A DNA stretch of 64,000 nucleotides from Lanius collurio. Its lineage: Eukaryota; Chordata; Aves; Passeriformes; Laniidae. The notes beneath the pieces were generated by a model that worked only from the letters and a program-made list of their open reading frames with translations, was not told where the DNA came from and searched no databases. Where the stretch lies: NCBI GenBank assembly GCA_020086605.1, contig JACBWW010000045.1, forward strand, positions 4,952,926 to 5,016,925, given 5' to 3'. The position numbers and the translations under genes are program-made. Numbering within the stretch: the stretch's first letter is position 1; the number at the start of each line of letters is the position of its first letter. This document shows positions 1 through 14,374 of the stretch, piece by piece.

Positions 1-3000
1 TTCATTTTCTACTACTTAAAAGTAATGATTTTTTTATTATTTCCTTTTCACAACAATTTAGAAAAGTACTAAAAAGAATGTTTCTAGTATAATATTTTAT
101 GGAAGAGAAAATGCCACGAAATTCACTCCAGACCTCATTCCATTAAAATCAAGCTATGTCAGACACTTGGCCACCACGGATTGCAAAGTTCTAATAAACG
201 CTAAAAAAAACCTATAGAGATTTTGATTATTAGAAAAGTGTTCAATGAACAAAATTCCCTACACAGAAATATGTAAAAGATTCCAATTTACACTATGCTG
301 TCTTAACACTTAATTAATATTTTTGCTCTAATTAACATTTACTGAGTACCCTATTTATGATTCCTTTTTTTTTTCATCAGATATCCCCTTTCCCTCTCTG
401 TCTTTGAAGTATCAAACACTCATGTGGAATATCAGCTTTCTGAACACTTAGATAATAAAATACTGTCAGATATATTTTGCCCATCATAACCCCCCAAAAT
501 CACAGTTTCATAGAGGATTTACCCACCTATATTTTCAATTTAATAAGGAGTTTTTATGCACTGAAACTCTAAAGGGTTGCCAACCCAAAGAAGGTTAAAA
601 GTTGGAATCCACAGGACCCTGTAAAGGGACAACCCACAGTATCCCCAAGTGGTGTCTGCCTTCTTGGGCACAACAAAATTAAAAGCATGTTTTGGAAACC
701 TTGCTTTCCCCTGTCCTCATTAAAACAAACAAATATTCACAGTATTGAGAATACTGTAATTAAAAGTCATGGTCTGACTGCTGCAGAGGTGTAAATCAAT
801 AAACTCATTGAACAGATAGGAATTTTCAGTATTAAGTAAAACCCTGATAACGAAAGTACCAATGTAAATCCGCGATAACAACAGTGATTTATATTGCTTG
901 TACCTGCTCTCATTGCTTTCACTTTGAAAATATCTTTGGTTTTCATTGACATTTTATATCTGTTTACATACTTTCAATAGACAACCAATAGTTTCAGAGG
1001 TGTCTTTAGGGTGGGGAGCATTGGCTGTGCAGGGGATGAGCAGGGACAGCTCTGCTCCCCCCCCATTTCTCCCCAGCCTCGATGCCCACACAAAGTTCCT
1101 GAGCTCACCTTCCTGCACTGCAGCCAAAGAGTTTCCAGAGCAGAGGGATCAGGGCTGGACCCAAGAGGAGCTCTTGGTGACCCTGCCCAGAGCAGGAGGA
1201 GCCCATTAAAGGAGCAGCACTCCCAGTGAAGGGACTGGGCTGGAGCGGTGCCATCCCCAGGGAACGCAGGAGGTGCAGCCCAAGGAAACCATCAATAATG
1301 TTGTAGTTAGCAGCAGAATAAAAGAGAAAGGAGTTTTACTGTAATTCCCAGGTTATTTGTGACTGAGATGCACCTGAAAAGTTGGTAATTAGTAAAAGAA
1401 TATGTTCTTTATAGGGATCTTGAAAGTTCAATTAAGTCTGTATTTACTTAGCATTTTCTCTAACAACCTCATTGGAAAATAGGAGGCAGGCAGCCAGAGT
1501 TTCAAAAGGAGTAATAACAGAATAAAAGCCCATTTTCCATTTTAGTGCCACAAGAAGAAGGGGTTGAATTCCAGGGTGTCCAAATTAAAACTGGACAAAC
1601 CTAGAGATGTGCATTGCAGGTTCTACCACAAAACACAACTCCAGAATAAATTCATTACCACATTCCTTTCAAATCGAGTTATTAACTGCAGACAGCACAA
1701 TCTAGGAACACCTGTGGCTTCAGAATTTTGAGACTATGAAAACACTGATGGATTTCAATGCCCTCTGTGTGGTTCAGTGCATTAAGCAGCAATAGATCTA
1801 AGCCTGTACAATTTAAAGCAAGCATACACAGATTCAGCCACACAGCTCTCCTTGATGTAAAACCATAAAGTCACCCAGAAGTATTCAAAAAATGCAGGAC
1901 TGTAACTTCAGACCAAAGCACTTGGTAATCCACTTTTCAAAGTTCCCTGATAAGAGCTGCAGTCTTTTGAATTTGCCTTGAGTTTCAGTTTGAAGATCTA
2001 CAAAAAGATATCTATCTCTAAAAGACTCTGCTCAAGAAATGTCAAATGTAAACAGACTTTGAAGGAGTTAAACAACTGTTTCCAGAGCAGCAATGATCAA
2101 TTTTAGGCTTATTTGTTGTTTCAGTTTGATTTAACAGCACAGGAAGGAGTGCAATGATGTGCACTGATGTGGTGGGTGCAGAGTGATCAGATATTGCTGG
2201 TGCCAGCATTAATTTTGGGGTAATGGATGCACATAAAACCTTTAGCAGCTGGCTCCATTTCCACGTGTGGAAATGCATGGATGGGATGTCCTGAGAGCTG
2301 TGTGGCAGGACAGGGTCCCACCTCTGCCTGGCAGCCCTGGGGGCAGAGATCCTTCACCTCTGTCCTATCACTTCCAGGTAGGGAAGGAGGCAGCTTCTGT
2401 GATGGGGGACCAAAGAGGGGAAAATAAATAAATAAATTGAAAGGAGTTGCTTTTATTTGAAAAGCAGCAGGACAGGGGAAAATAGGCCTTTAAAGAAGAA
2501 CCTTTCATCTCACAGTGCAGCCTTAGAAGATAAAAATGCTTCCCAATTTTCATATATGAATATCTAAACTCAATCTGCAGACAAAAATTGAAACAAGAGT
2601 GGCCTGGTTTCCCAATATACCAAACACTTTCAATTCTTATGATCTGCCTTATTTTTTATATCATGCTGGTTTTTCAGGTATCTCTGTAGTGCATATTGCA
2701 AGCTCGTGCAAGTCTGTTGTGTGCAATGTTCAAACCCACCAGAAGTGAGGCAGCTGAGGCTGGGTGCTGGCTAAAGGATGGCTGCTGCACCCAAAAGTTT
2801 AACCAGGACTTGCTGTTGTACTGACTGAACTGAAACTTTTCTGGTAGATCAGCTAAATCTTAAAATTCAGAATGGTGCCCTATTTACACTTGTGCATTGC
2901 TGATTAAAGGTGAGAGTAGAGCATTTTATTTAAATAATGCATTTAGAGGAAAAAAATAAGAACTCCACAATGGAAAAGTTTTGTCCTTAAATGCTGCCTA

Positions 3001-5019
3001 ATGTGAACTGATGGCTCATAGAGAAGTGAATATTTTGAAGATTTTTTTTTTTTCTTTTTAATGAGACAAAATAATTTCTACCTGCCCAGACCATGTCTCT
3101 GTGTGTGTGTGCTTACTCTCAGATTCAGGTGTCTGCAACATAATTTAGTGGGAATTTCTGACCTCTTAACAAAAACATTGTAAAAGGCACAAACCTTCGA
3201 AAACAGATCAACCAACTGGAAATTTTCTGACACTGTTCATGTTCTTCTGATCACATTCACCTCTGATAGGGTGATGAGAAGATTCCACATACACTACATG
3301 AAAAAAAAAAAACAAAAATACATGGAGTGTTCTACTATTTCCTCCTCTATCTCTCCCATTAAACTTTTATTTTCCTGAAAGGAGGAGAGGGGGAGGGAGA
3401 CCAGCTGGAGGGTGATCACAGGACAGGAGTCACAGGTCTGTGTGCAGCACAGAAGGGCTTGGAGGATTAAAGCACCTCCAGTGAGGGGTCCAGGCCTAGA
3501 GAGCAGGACAAGCCCTACCCACCACACTGCACAAATGAGCTCCTGCACCTGGTAACCCCTTGGGGCACGTGGCTGTCAGAGAAGCAAAGCCCTTCACCTC
3601 TAGGAGATGGCCAGCTCTGCTGTTGGCCACCAGAAGGGATGGCTGGAGGTCCTGCAGCCAAAGCCATCACTGCTGTTCCCAGCTCTGTCTGTTCAAGAGG
3701 AGGCATCAAGGTGAAACCCCTGGCTGGCTGTACCCCACAGGGAAAGGAAATGTGGAACATCCTCATCTCTTGTCTAGAAGAAGGTGAAACTGTGCTGGAG
3801 AAACTTCCAAATTACAAAGGTGTTGTAACTGAAGTGCAGGGGTGACAGAAAACCCCAGGGGACACGTTTTGAGTACACTTAAATTTCATTCAGAGGAAAT
3901 AATGAGCATTTACTTCATGAATTCCATTAACACCTAAGTGTGAGATACAGTGAGCAACTCAGCACTGCCAGAGCAGAGATACTGTTGGGACTGTCCTGGA
4001 GCCAAGCTTTTAACACCAGGATATACTAATTTAGAAAAATTATTTATTAGTACGCAGATTCAACCATCCAGTGGGTTAGACTGAATGCAAACTGACTCAG
4101 AATGAGCAGTTGTTGGAAAGTAGAGACTTGTTTCTTATTTTCCCATTAGAAGCAGCTGTTTGGCATCCTAAATGTTGCCCAAGTGTCCTAAAACCACTAC
4201 ATTCTGCTAACAGGTCGACACCCACGAGCACTGCCAGAACTGCTCTCTGCCATCCCTCATTGTTCCCACTCACAAGCAGCAGCAATTGCTCTCCAGGAGA
4301 ATTGCTTCACCATAATTCACTATTAACTGTGCCACACCACACTGAATGGGTCTAATACTATCAGAAATCAGAAAATAAAAACCCCAGAGTGGGTACAGAG
4401 GATCCTTCTGCTTCAAAATCGAGATAAGGAATCAGGACTGAGCTACTGCCACTCCCATCACTGCTAAATAAAAAAGTTTAAAAACCCTCTGACCATTTAT
4501 TTTCCAAACTCTGTTGGGCATTGGCATCAGTAGTGACCTCAGAAATGGAAATATCCAACCGTGGGCAAATTTTTCTTCTGACAAAAAATAATGATCTCTG
4601 TCCAGAAGCTGAGCTTCAGATAATCAAGACAACTAAGTTTGGTGTTGATTGTCAAGGCAACAATATTTCTACACTGCTAAGCCACTTAAAAATCAAGAAT
4701 TAAGAAAAGACATATTATGTGCTGCTTAAAGCTCAAAATGCATATGATGACTGCTACAACAGGACCCCCACCATGCATTAAATCAGAAATATTGTTACAG
4801 AATATCCATCATAAACTGCCCTTCTTTAAAAGAAAAACAAAATTCAATATCATTTCCAAAAATGCATTTTTGGTGCATACATTATTTCAACCAAGACGTG
4901 TAAATTAATTCCTTCTCTTCCATGAGAGTAGGTCAAAGGGCTCTTCCTCTGGAGTAATCCAATCCTTCCTCACAAACGGAACTTTAAGAAAGATAAAACA
5001 AAATACCTTTTTGGTTTGG
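1..5019. other. Unique non-coding sequence
   Basis: This is AT-rich sequence with a GC-rich islet at about 1,010-1,290 and a lesser one at 2,290-2,420. Short T runs occur at 368 and 3,041. Frames such as 946-1,209 and 3,639-3,845 have no splice logic or recognisable product. I see no gene or transposon. Confidence 0.55.
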
Positions 5020-5197
5020 GGTTGTTTTATGGGGGGCAGGGAGTTTGGGGATCCTTTGCTTTATTTTGGGGGTTTTGTGTTGTTGGTTTTTTTGTTGTTG
5101 TTTTGGGGGGGTTTGTGGAGTTTTTTGGTTTTTTGGGGTTTTTGTTTTGTTTTAAGGGTTTTTTTTTGTTTGGTTTTTTTTTTTTTTTTTTTTTTTT
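5020..5197 (+). repeat. T/G-rich low-complexity tract ending in T24
   Basis: Nearly 180 bases are almost only T and G, in blocks such as TTTTGGGGGGGTTTGTGG, GTTTTTTGGTTTTTTGGGG and TTGTTGTTGTTTTGGGG, ending in 24 T (5,174-5,197). On the minus strand it reads as poly(A) broken by C runs. The shape fits an old, mutated poly(A)-type expansion. Several G runs of four or more on one strand could fold into G-quadruplexes. Confidence 0.85.
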
Positions 5198-5354
5198 ATC
5201 CTCGCTGTCTGTAAAAGAGAAAATGGTAATTGGCTTTGTGAAGATCAGTATGAAGCTGCTGTTTTGCAAGAAGCCCAGTGTGCAGATAAAAGCATCCTGC
5301 TCCTTGCAGGACTTGCTGTTCCTGAGATATCAGCCCAAAGCAGCCCCAGAACAC

Positions 5355-5406
5355 CCCTGTGCTGTTCCCTGTGCTGTTCCCTGTCCTGTTCCCTGTCCTG
5401 TTCCCA
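5355..5406 (+). repeat. 12-bp short tandem repeat, about 4 units
   Basis: GCTGTTCCCTGT occurs twice, followed by two CCTGTTCCCTGT variants and a degraded fifth unit. Because the period is a multiple of three, several frames read through with a 4-residue pattern rich in Pro, Cys and Val. This is a repeat effect, not a gene. Confidence 0.9.
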
Positions 5407-5409
5407 CTC

Positions 5410-8400
5410 CAGACCACAACACATCTGCCTGCAGCAATCCAAGACCTCCTGCTCACACAGAGGTTTTCCAACCCCTTTATCAGTTCCTCTGCCTTCCCCT
5501 GCCCTCCCACCCCAACACACACAACAAGCTTATCAATTAAACTGTAATTATGGGGCATATTAACATCAAAATCTTTACCCAGTGGAGGGGGACTCAGGTG
5601 ATCACCAACAGGACACCCAACACAGCCCCAAAGTCAGTAAAATTACTAATATCCATCTCACCAATGTCAGAAAACCTATCAAGTCCCCATATATTAACTG
5701 AGTCACCTGTGGTAATTATGGCACTGGACTACTCTATACATTGACAGAAGAGCATAAAGTGTAATTCCTTAAAATTAAACCTCCCAAGCTCATATCCAAG
5801 GCTCCTGCCAAAGCAAAAAACAGCAGACAAGTGACTGATGATCATTATTAGACATTTTCTATGAGATCTACAACATCAGACCTCTCCTTGGAGAAATTTC
5901 CAAGACCGTTCCCAGTGTTCCTGAGACACATTTACAAATAGTGTATGACTCTCAAAGAAATTGCACCTCAGAATTTTGTTTCTATGACAAAAAATAAGGT
6001 TTTGACTCTTTATTTAGTTTCAGGAGACATATTAAGAGTCAATATGGTCTGCATATTTAGGCCTCTAGAGACGGCAAAACGTGAAAAGGCAAGTAAATCA
6101 TGTTTAAAATACTCGAGCCCAACCATAAAAATCAATTGTTTATCTTTTGCAGTGATGGTATTTTACCACCCAAATAAAAATCCCAGCTCACCGATGAACA
6201 GAATGATTGAGGTAACACTGCACCATGCAGTTTTAATTTCAGGTGTTTGAAAAGATGATACCATAAAATGATCTGGAGTATTGTTGCAGCATAAATCTCC
6301 GAGCACTTTGCCTGTCCTTAATGTTCAAGCCTAAAATTGTTCCATTCTTTAGCTGACAGTGCACATTGTAAAAGTTGCAGTTTATCACTTTCCTTTCATT
6401 CTTCCCCAGCAGTTCCATTACCACATCCTTTTTTATTACTATGGCAGGGTGTCACTACATCAGTGACATCATCAGGGGAGAACAAGGGTTTGCCAGGAAT
6501 AATGGGAATTGCTCTGCAGTGCCAGGGAGCTCTGCATTTCAGAGGGAAGGGACAGCCTTGCATTTCAGCATGCTGAACGGGTGCACTTCCAAATCTACAG
6601 CCTGTCGCTGTCGTCCCCTGGACTGGATAAATTATTTCCCACAGTTGGGGAGCACAAAGGTAATTCTGTTGCCATATGTTGTGCCAAAGTACTCACGCCG
6701 TGACGGGGTGCATTACAGATTATGCTTTCCCATGTGATGCCAATTTTCTCCTTCATCTGTGAGGGATAAGCCTTACCTCCATTCAGATTTTAAAGCAGCC
6801 AAAATAAAAGAGCACCTCCAACAAGCTGGGGGTACAAATTCTGTTTCAAAAAATAAACAAACAAACGAAACTGAACTAAAAAAACCAAAACAAAACAAAA
6901 AAAAAAAAGAGTCAGAACAAGCCCAAAAATTTTTTAGATTTTGGAAACTACTTTCATTTTGCATCCAAATTTACCATGCATCAACCCCATCGGAATCCCA
7001 GCACCAATTCAGGAAGAAAAATTGAGTCAAGAACATTGTGATCAGCCTGACACATTTGCTTTATCAAACACTGCAGTATTTTTGAGTTTCTCTGGTTGGT
7101 TGACTTTGAATGCTGACGTGGGCAGCAGTTCACACAGACAGAAAAGAAATATCAGGAGAGTAGAAAGAAAATAGGTAGAGCCCCCCAGAGCATGTTTAAG
7201 AGATTTTGCTTGTCTGTCCAATTTATTACTGGATTTCATTACTTAGCAGCAGTGAATTGGAGTGGTTGATAACATGCCACAAATGATTTCAGCCATCAGC
7301 ATCCAGCTCAGCTCAGGAATAATCAAAAGCCTGGGTTTGGGCAGAGCAGGGAAAGCTGCTGAGCCTGAAGGCTTCATCCTGGTGAGTTGTGAGCCCAGTG
7401 AACACCAGAGCCTCACCTCTCAGAGGTGCAGATGGAGAATTTGGCATAATTTCAGAATTACTACACTTTAGGCATAACTACAAAGTATAACACCTGGAGA
7501 GGGACGAATGGACAGTAAATACCTAAGTTCTCACAGCACAGAAACTGCTCCTCAAGGCAAAAGGCTGAGGCAGGAAATGCACAAACACTTCTGCTGTTCT
7601 TCAGGAGTCAAGAAACACTCCTGAATGTGCAGTCAGGTGTGCTCAGAGCTCAGTGATTCAGTCATTTTGGTTTTGAAACCCTTGCAACAGAGAGAGGCAC
7701 CCAGAGAGGGGTGTGCAAAACAACAGCCTTTGGAATTCAATGGCTGGGCAAGAAAATCTTTAGTGGGAATTTGCTCAGGTGTGTAAAGCCATTGTCACAT
7801 CTGTTCCTCCTCTATCCACACACCAAGAAAGAGGCTGGGCGAGGATTTCAAGGATCAGGCAGGAGTATAAACCTCAGGCCCCTCTGCAATTGTCAGCAAT
7901 GCTGCTTGCAAACCCAGGCCTTGAGGAATTCACATCTTACCCACCAAAAGCAGGCCTGAGAGAATGCCCACACCAAGGGGATCTCCTGCTCTTACATATT
8001 TAAGCAACGAGTTTAGATATTTGTTACGCCAGTAGGCAGCCTGTAATCCTCACCCCAATTTCAAGGTTACTGGAACAAACTCCTTTTGATTTAAGGCCTT
8101 TTGCCTTCAGCTAAAATGGAGCTTATTCTAATTATCTTCATTATAGCATACATAATTCGGGGCTCCCATGGGCACTAAGGGTGGAACAAGGTTGACATTT
8201 TACATCCCCACACCTCTAAATTACTGCAAGCTTATTTCACCAGGAGAGGGTACAAAGTAAAATAAATACTTTGCTTTCCACTCAGTTTACAAATGAAATT
8301 TTGTGGGGTTTTGTGTGAGACTCTGTCATCTGCATTCCTGTTTCTCAGGCACTGCAGATGTCCAAGGCTGTTTTATGTGCCACTTTCATGGCCAAACTGC

Positions 8401-10035
8401 TGTAAAGCCCAGGAAGGTTTATGGCCTCATTAAAGAACATTTTCACCTCCAGCTTTGTCACTATAGAGCAGCTGCTGAGCATCACCCCCTCAGTAAACTT
8501 CACAGGAGACCCTCACGTGCAAGCAGAAGGGCCAAAAGCATCAAGTGGCTTTTGCCATCAGGAAACAACGTGAAATCTTCCTTTGGTTTGTGGGTCCTCT
8601 GGGGCTCCCAAGACAAAAAAAAATAATGTGAGAATGGAAATAGTATTAAAGGTGGGGAGAACAGAGAAGAATCATTGTTCCTCTTCGGCTGTGAGACATT
8701 CTAAAAAAAGAATAAACTCTGTTCCTAGATGTGTGATCTGTCCTCATAAAGACATCCCAAGTTGTCTGGAGTCAGTTACCACAGCAAATAGTGATGGTGA
8801 TGGCACTATGGAGAATACCTCGAGATGAAGAAGAACAAATCACATCATTCAGTAAACCCTAAATTTATACATATACAAATCAGCTAATCCTTTGTTCGGT
8901 AATTTTACAGGAATATTTACCACCTAGGACCTGGACAGAGGTTAGAACAGTTATTTCAGATATTCCATCCAGGCCTGTCAGACCACCTGTTGTTAAGGAG
9001 ATGCTGTAAGTGAAATCTGATCCGATTTGTTATTTCAGTATTTCTCTTTCTCATTTTAGCATGCCCCACTAGTTGGCAATTACTGCCTACTGTACAATCT
9101 ATTAAATATTCATGTCAGATATTATTTGCACAGAGCAGCTTTTCTCTGATAAAAAATATGTTATTCATTCACTGCTTAGAAGATTGACCTCAGGTCCCTA
9201 CTTTAAACACACAGTTATATTGATTGTGAAAATACTCCAGGAAAATTATGTAGTTTATATGCATGCATTATTTCTACTGAGTCATCCTGAAGCTTATAAT
9301 TTAAGCCTCAGTGTTTCAGGTAAAATGAAATTGCTTCACTAAGTCAGGCTGCTTTGATTTCAGCTTTGCTCTGAGCTTTGCCAGGCAAGCAGAAAATCTT
9401 CGGAGTCAGAAAGGTTTTGTTCACCCCGAATGTACAGTCATGCCTTGGCAGAGTTGTGGCTAATCAGAACACACCATGCCTTTCTCCAGAGATTGCTTTA
9501 CAAAAACTCCTTTTTTTTTCTCATGTAAATAATCCCATGTCCCATATTAATGGAAGATCATCACAAATGAACAATGAATTCAGGCTTCCAAAGCTCTGCT
9601 GTGACTATTGCATTATACATGGCACACAAAAAATACCTAAGGATCCTCCTTCAAAGGGGAGTAAAATCCCCAAAATGAACCAAAGGAACCTCAAGCAACA
9701 ACAGGAAGATAGGGTAACTGGCTTCCAACTAAAAAGAAAAGTGCTCCTCATGAGGGTGTCCCTTTGAGGAAGAAACTCTGAAATACCCCACTTTTGAAGA
9801 CATTATCTGTATATTACTATTCTGTCCCTCTCCCAAGACAGAAACAGTTTAAAAGAATGAACACAGTAGGAAAAAAAGGGAAAAGAAAAACAGAGAAAAA
9901 TAAGGATGGGAATGTTCTTTGCCTTCCTTTCTCTTTTGGCCTTTTGCCATTTTATTACATCCACCTCCTGTATTTCCCAGGCCCTCTCCCATTATCTCAC
10001 TCATTTCCTTGCCTCTCACTTTGGTGGCTTCTCTT
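5410..10035. other. Unique non-coding sequence
   Basis: This is mostly unique AT-rich DNA, broken only by the A-rich tract at 6.85 kb. The frames at 5,945-6,250, 8,303-8,626 and 9,378-9,767 give no recognisable protein and no domain-like pattern. Confidence 0.55.
6844..6911 (+). repeat. A-rich low-complexity tract
   Basis: AAATAAACAAACAAACGAAA and CCAAAACAAAACAAAAAAAA form an A-rich stretch with C interruptions, similar in style to the tracts at 20,986 and 58,919. Confidence 0.85.
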
Positions 10036-10038
10036 TGT

Positions 10039-10121
10039 TCCCCATTTCAGCCTTTCCTTCCAAGAGAACATCACCTTTTTGCTCCCCATTTCAGCCTTTC
10101 CTTCCAAGAGAACATCACCTC
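10039..10121 (+). repeat. 44-bp tandem duplication
   Basis: TCCCCATTTCAGCCTTTCCT with TCCAAGAGAACATCACCT occurs at 10,039 and again 44 bp later at 10,083, with no differences in the shared 39 bp. It sits just before a poly(A) tract in a pyrimidine-rich stretch. Confidence 0.92.
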
Positions 10122-10140
10122 TAGTATGGTTATTCATCAC

Positions 10141-10164
10141 AAAAAAAAAAAAAAAAAAAAAAAA
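10141..10164 (+). repeat. Poly(A), 24 bases
   Basis: An uninterrupted run of 24 A. It lacks a recognisable retroposed body upstream, and I see no flanking duplication that would mark a retrocopy. Confidence 0.95.
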
Positions 10165-10169
10165 TCAGA

Positions 10170-13100
10170 ACAATGAAGGAAAATAAAGTTCAACACTTAG
10201 AGGAAAGACATTACCCTGGCACTGTGGCTTTTTATGGCAGCAGATCCATGTCCCAGTGGTGCCTGCTCACCCTCCAAGCCCCAAAATCGAGGCAGATTTC
10301 AGGCTGTGTAGGAGCCTTTTCTGCAGATAAACTGCAATCCCTCTGCAAGGCCATTCCACTGCACAACTCACTGGGCAGAGATGCAGATGCCATTAAGATG
10401 TTGAGCTAAACAAGGTGTTTGAAGGATGGACTCCCTCCTGAAACTTTGGAATAGGCCTGATGGGATTTCTGCTTGTCCAGAATAAGAAGTCAAGGATATG
10501 GTATTCAACCAAACCATAAAACTAAGAAAAAAGTTCTCTGAAGACACCTGAAATTGCTATCCTGGGGTGCACAATATTCTACAAGTGAGCCCAGTGGGTG
10601 CCTTTCTGTATTTCACCTGATGTCTTCATTTAGTCCTGTTTGGAAGGTGAAAACTTCAGAGGAAGCACTGGCAAATTCCTGCTGAGCTCCATTACCTGGG
10701 AAACTCCCCCAGCACTGCAGGGCTGGGGAGGCTGCCTGGCTCTGCTCTCATTTATCAACAGCAAAGGGGTTTATTCTGCCCAAAAAGAGCTGCAGGTATT
10801 GGGGAGCTTTTCTCCTCTCCAAATCCAACTCTTCAGTTCTAACCCTGAATTCCCATACATGTGTACCCCTGCTTTCCTTAACCCCCAGTGATTATTCCAT
10901 CTCATTAAAAAGCTGAATGACCTAAGGAAGGCAGAGACAAATTTCAGTCTTCCTTTAAAAACGCAACTGATCCAGTAAAGATTTGCCACAATTTGTACTT
11001 GCTGTGACATGACAAAAAACTATTCATAATGAACTAGGCTGGACAACAGATGTAGAGGTTGTTAAAGGTCTGGGTGGAAGAACAACAGCTAATAAAATCC
11101 TTTACCTATTGACATATTGCAGTGTGAGTGTTAAAATTGATAATAATGGCTTTTAAATTTTATTTCAAGAATTGCTTTTTTTTTTTTTTTTCTTAAAATG
11201 AAAGGAGAAATAAACCAGTTTCTTGTGTGGCACCCTATTCATGTGAGTGTGGAAAAAGTCACCCTGACCTGGGCCATAACCTGGGCTTTGCTTTTTCAAG
11301 GCATGAATTGCTCTATGCAAACAAATAAATTCTTGTAATACCTTTGTATTGTTTTCTGCAATGCCCAGAAACAGTCAAAAGTTAAACTAATCTTTTGTTA
11401 ATTTTTTAATGGGCTTTCACTTTTGGACAGTAAAGGCTTTTTTTTCTCTATGAAATTGTTTATTAAAATGATTCAGTAAAACCTTTTCCTGAATGGGGTC
11501 ATTCCACAGGACACTCTATCACACTAAAACTAGCACACTTTTCCTAAAATGCTTCTCCTAAAGGATCTGAGGCTTTTCACTCATATTTTTATTCAAGCCC
11601 ATTTTACAGTGGGAATGGAGGGGGTTTTTTGCAATGTGGAAATGCATCCCAAGAATGTATCTCTAGAAATAAATCCATAGGAACAATTCACATCTCATCC
11701 CAGTGAAAACCTGGAATATTTCCAATACATTTCTGAAATTATCTTAATGTACAGAAGAAATAAGTAAGAGAAAATACAGAGCCTTTTGTCTCCAAGGTCT
11801 ATACAAATAATTAATTAGTGTAGCTGCTGTGCTCTGGGCCTGCCTGTCTGACCACTGAGCAATTAAATAAAGTGATTCTGGGAGCTACAAGTGGTTGCTT
11901 CTGGAAAACAGAGCATCCTTCGAAATAAGAGAAAAAATATTCTTTACTAATTCAATTTTTGTGTAATTATAACCTAATCAATCTTATACAGACTTTTTGC
12001 CATCACTATTCTCTTATTGCTCTAACATTTCATTATTCAGTCCAGCAGTAGCACCCTTAACAACAAAGTTTGGACATGTTCCAGGAGCAAGGGCAAGGGA
12101 CAATTTCTCTCAGATACATTATACATTTTACCATTGCTTAATATTGCATGTAGGAGATACACTTAGAGAGAGAGAGATTTGGATTTCCCTTGGAGAAAAC
12201 TCATAGGCACTATAATCATTAGCTAAATTTCCACTAGCTCCATTAGGGAATACATCATCATTTTGATTTCCCCAGAAAAAGCCTAAAATTCACAAAAGTA
12301 GGAATACAGGATCCTTATTTGTGCTCTGCTACAAGAAGGAGTTGGGATTGCAATTCAACAGTTATCAGCACAAAAATAGAAATACAGTTTGTCATCAGAT
12401 ATTTGGGTAGCCTGTTTTCAGGATCAGATGAGAAAATTCTGATCAGAATGGCTGATGAGAGGATGCAGAAAACTGAACTCGGTTCAGACCCCTCTCTGAC
12501 CTCCTCTGGGGGTTCAGCAGGGCAGAGAGGGATTCTGAGCACATCCTACATCAGCACATCTCACCCTGCAACTTGTGCCAAGCACACAACACAGTAATTG
12601 AGAATAAGCCTCAAACAGGGAGCAGAAAAGACTGTTTCCTCACAGTGTATGGTAGTAATTTAAACAAAAAATAATAAAAATCTCAGCAGTTGGGCAGACT
12701 TCACATATTTGCTTGAAGATGATAGCCTGAAGCATTTTTTTTCTACTTCTATTGGAAAATCATGTTTAAGATTAAATGTGTTTATTGCAGATCCTGTGAT
12801 ACTGTATAAATATCAGGGCCTTTTGTCAAATTTCCATAAACAGCAGCAACAATGACTGAGGCTGACAGCTCTGCAAAGTTACCACGTATAAAGTTCGGAT
12901 TCTGTTATACACTGCACTGTAATTCCATTTGATCTTCCAGCCACAACCCCCTGCAAGCAGTTCCAGGGCAGAAACAGGCAGGTAGAGAGCAGGACAGGGA
13001 GTTTTTCCCAAGGAGCATCATCAAAGCTCTTCCTTTGGAGCCACCTTCACCTGGGAATGTGGGAGGGGCTCAGGTGAAGACTGCAGGGCTCGGGGAGGCT

Positions 13101-13980
13101 CCACGAGTGGGTTCCCTGCCTACACCCACCCAAAGTGCCTTTCCAGTTAACATCTGGAAACATTCTTATCATCAGCTCTAGGAAACTTTATCACCTCTGA
13201 TAGCTGGAACATTCACAGACCAGCCAGGGAAAAGCTGCATTTTTTTCCCAAGGAGCTGCAGGGCTGCTCTGAGGTGCAAACCAGAGCTGGTGGCTCCTCC
13301 CTGGGAAGGGTTTGTTTTGCAGCCACTGTTCAGGCAGGGGTTCATCAATCCTGTGCATATTAGGATCAGAAAATCCCCTCTGCACTGGGGAGTGCTTAGT
13401 GCAACTAGACAAACACAGATGCTTCCCAGAAATCCCCAAACGCTCCCGTGTTCAAAGACTCGCATTTTTCAAATCGACTATGCTAATCTCTGCTGTCCAA
13501 TGGGTTAGGGCTTGTCTTCAGCAGGATCACTTCTGTTTAGATGTAATTGAAAATTATGGTCATCTCTGCTATTTATCTCTGCCACTGAACTGGTCCTGTC
13601 ACTGCTTCCAAGTAAAAGGTTGGGAAATTACAAAGGAGCACTGTGGATTGAAAAAGAAAAAAGTCTGAAAGTGCAGCAGAGAGAGGGCTGTTTGTTCAGT
13701 CTTATAACAATTACCCAAATTCCTCCTGCTAGGCAATCCTCACAGATTGTAATTGTCATTCCTTGTCTTCACTATGGTATTTTGATCTAAACTTACACTC
13801 TATTCTTCTCCCTCTATGTGTCTAAATTCCATTCTTCTCCCTGTTTGTGGCCTGGGGATTTTCAATGGTACTTGAGTTGTCAAAGAACTAAAAACTTGTC
13901 CATTTTTAATTGTGACCAGCCAAGGCTCAAAAGAAACCATATGGCAACAGTGAGGAGGTGCCATTCCTTGCCTCTGCAGA
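10170..13980. other. Unique non-coding sequence
   Basis: AT-rich sequence with a T run of about 20 near 11,170-11,190 and a short (AG)n at 12,160-12,176. Around 11,815-11,890 is a complex block (AATTAATTAGTGTAGCTGCT onwards) that could be regulatory. No gene is seen. Confidence 0.55.
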
Positions 13981-13984
13981 CTCA

Positions 13985-14028
13985 AAAAGACTCTGCTGGG
14001 AGTTATAAAAGACTCTGCTGGGAGTTAT
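13985..14028 (+). repeat. 22-bp perfect tandem duplication
   Basis: AAAAGACTCTGCTGGGAGTT plus AT is present twice in a row (13,985-14,006 and 14,007-14,028). The copies are identical, indicating a recent slippage-type duplication. Confidence 0.93.
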
Positions 14029-14374
14029 TTTCCAGGTCAGAATTTTCTCATGGAAACGTAACCATCTGAACTTAACATTAAGTATAAACAGATGAAATGA
14101 TTCTTAGGTCAGGTTTTTAAAAAAAAACCCTCTTTTTTTGATCAAAGTGTTACAACAGTTATTAACTGTGCATTGCAGCACACCTGGAGATCTGAAACCT
14201 TGGAATTCATTCACAGCCGTGCCCTCCCTGCTGCCATGTGGGTGCAAGAGCCTGTAACACACCCCATTCTGTTAGAAGGTAGGAATTGAGCCTGCATGGA
14301 TTTTTCTTCCCTTTTAATGGCTCTGACTTTTATTTCGTTACTCTCTTGGTTTGAATAAATAGTTTAATCCACCT

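Noticed and set aside
5016..5540. 174-codon frame rich in Phe and Gly, then Pro and Cys
   Set aside because: It is a translation of the T/G tract and the 12-bp repeat.
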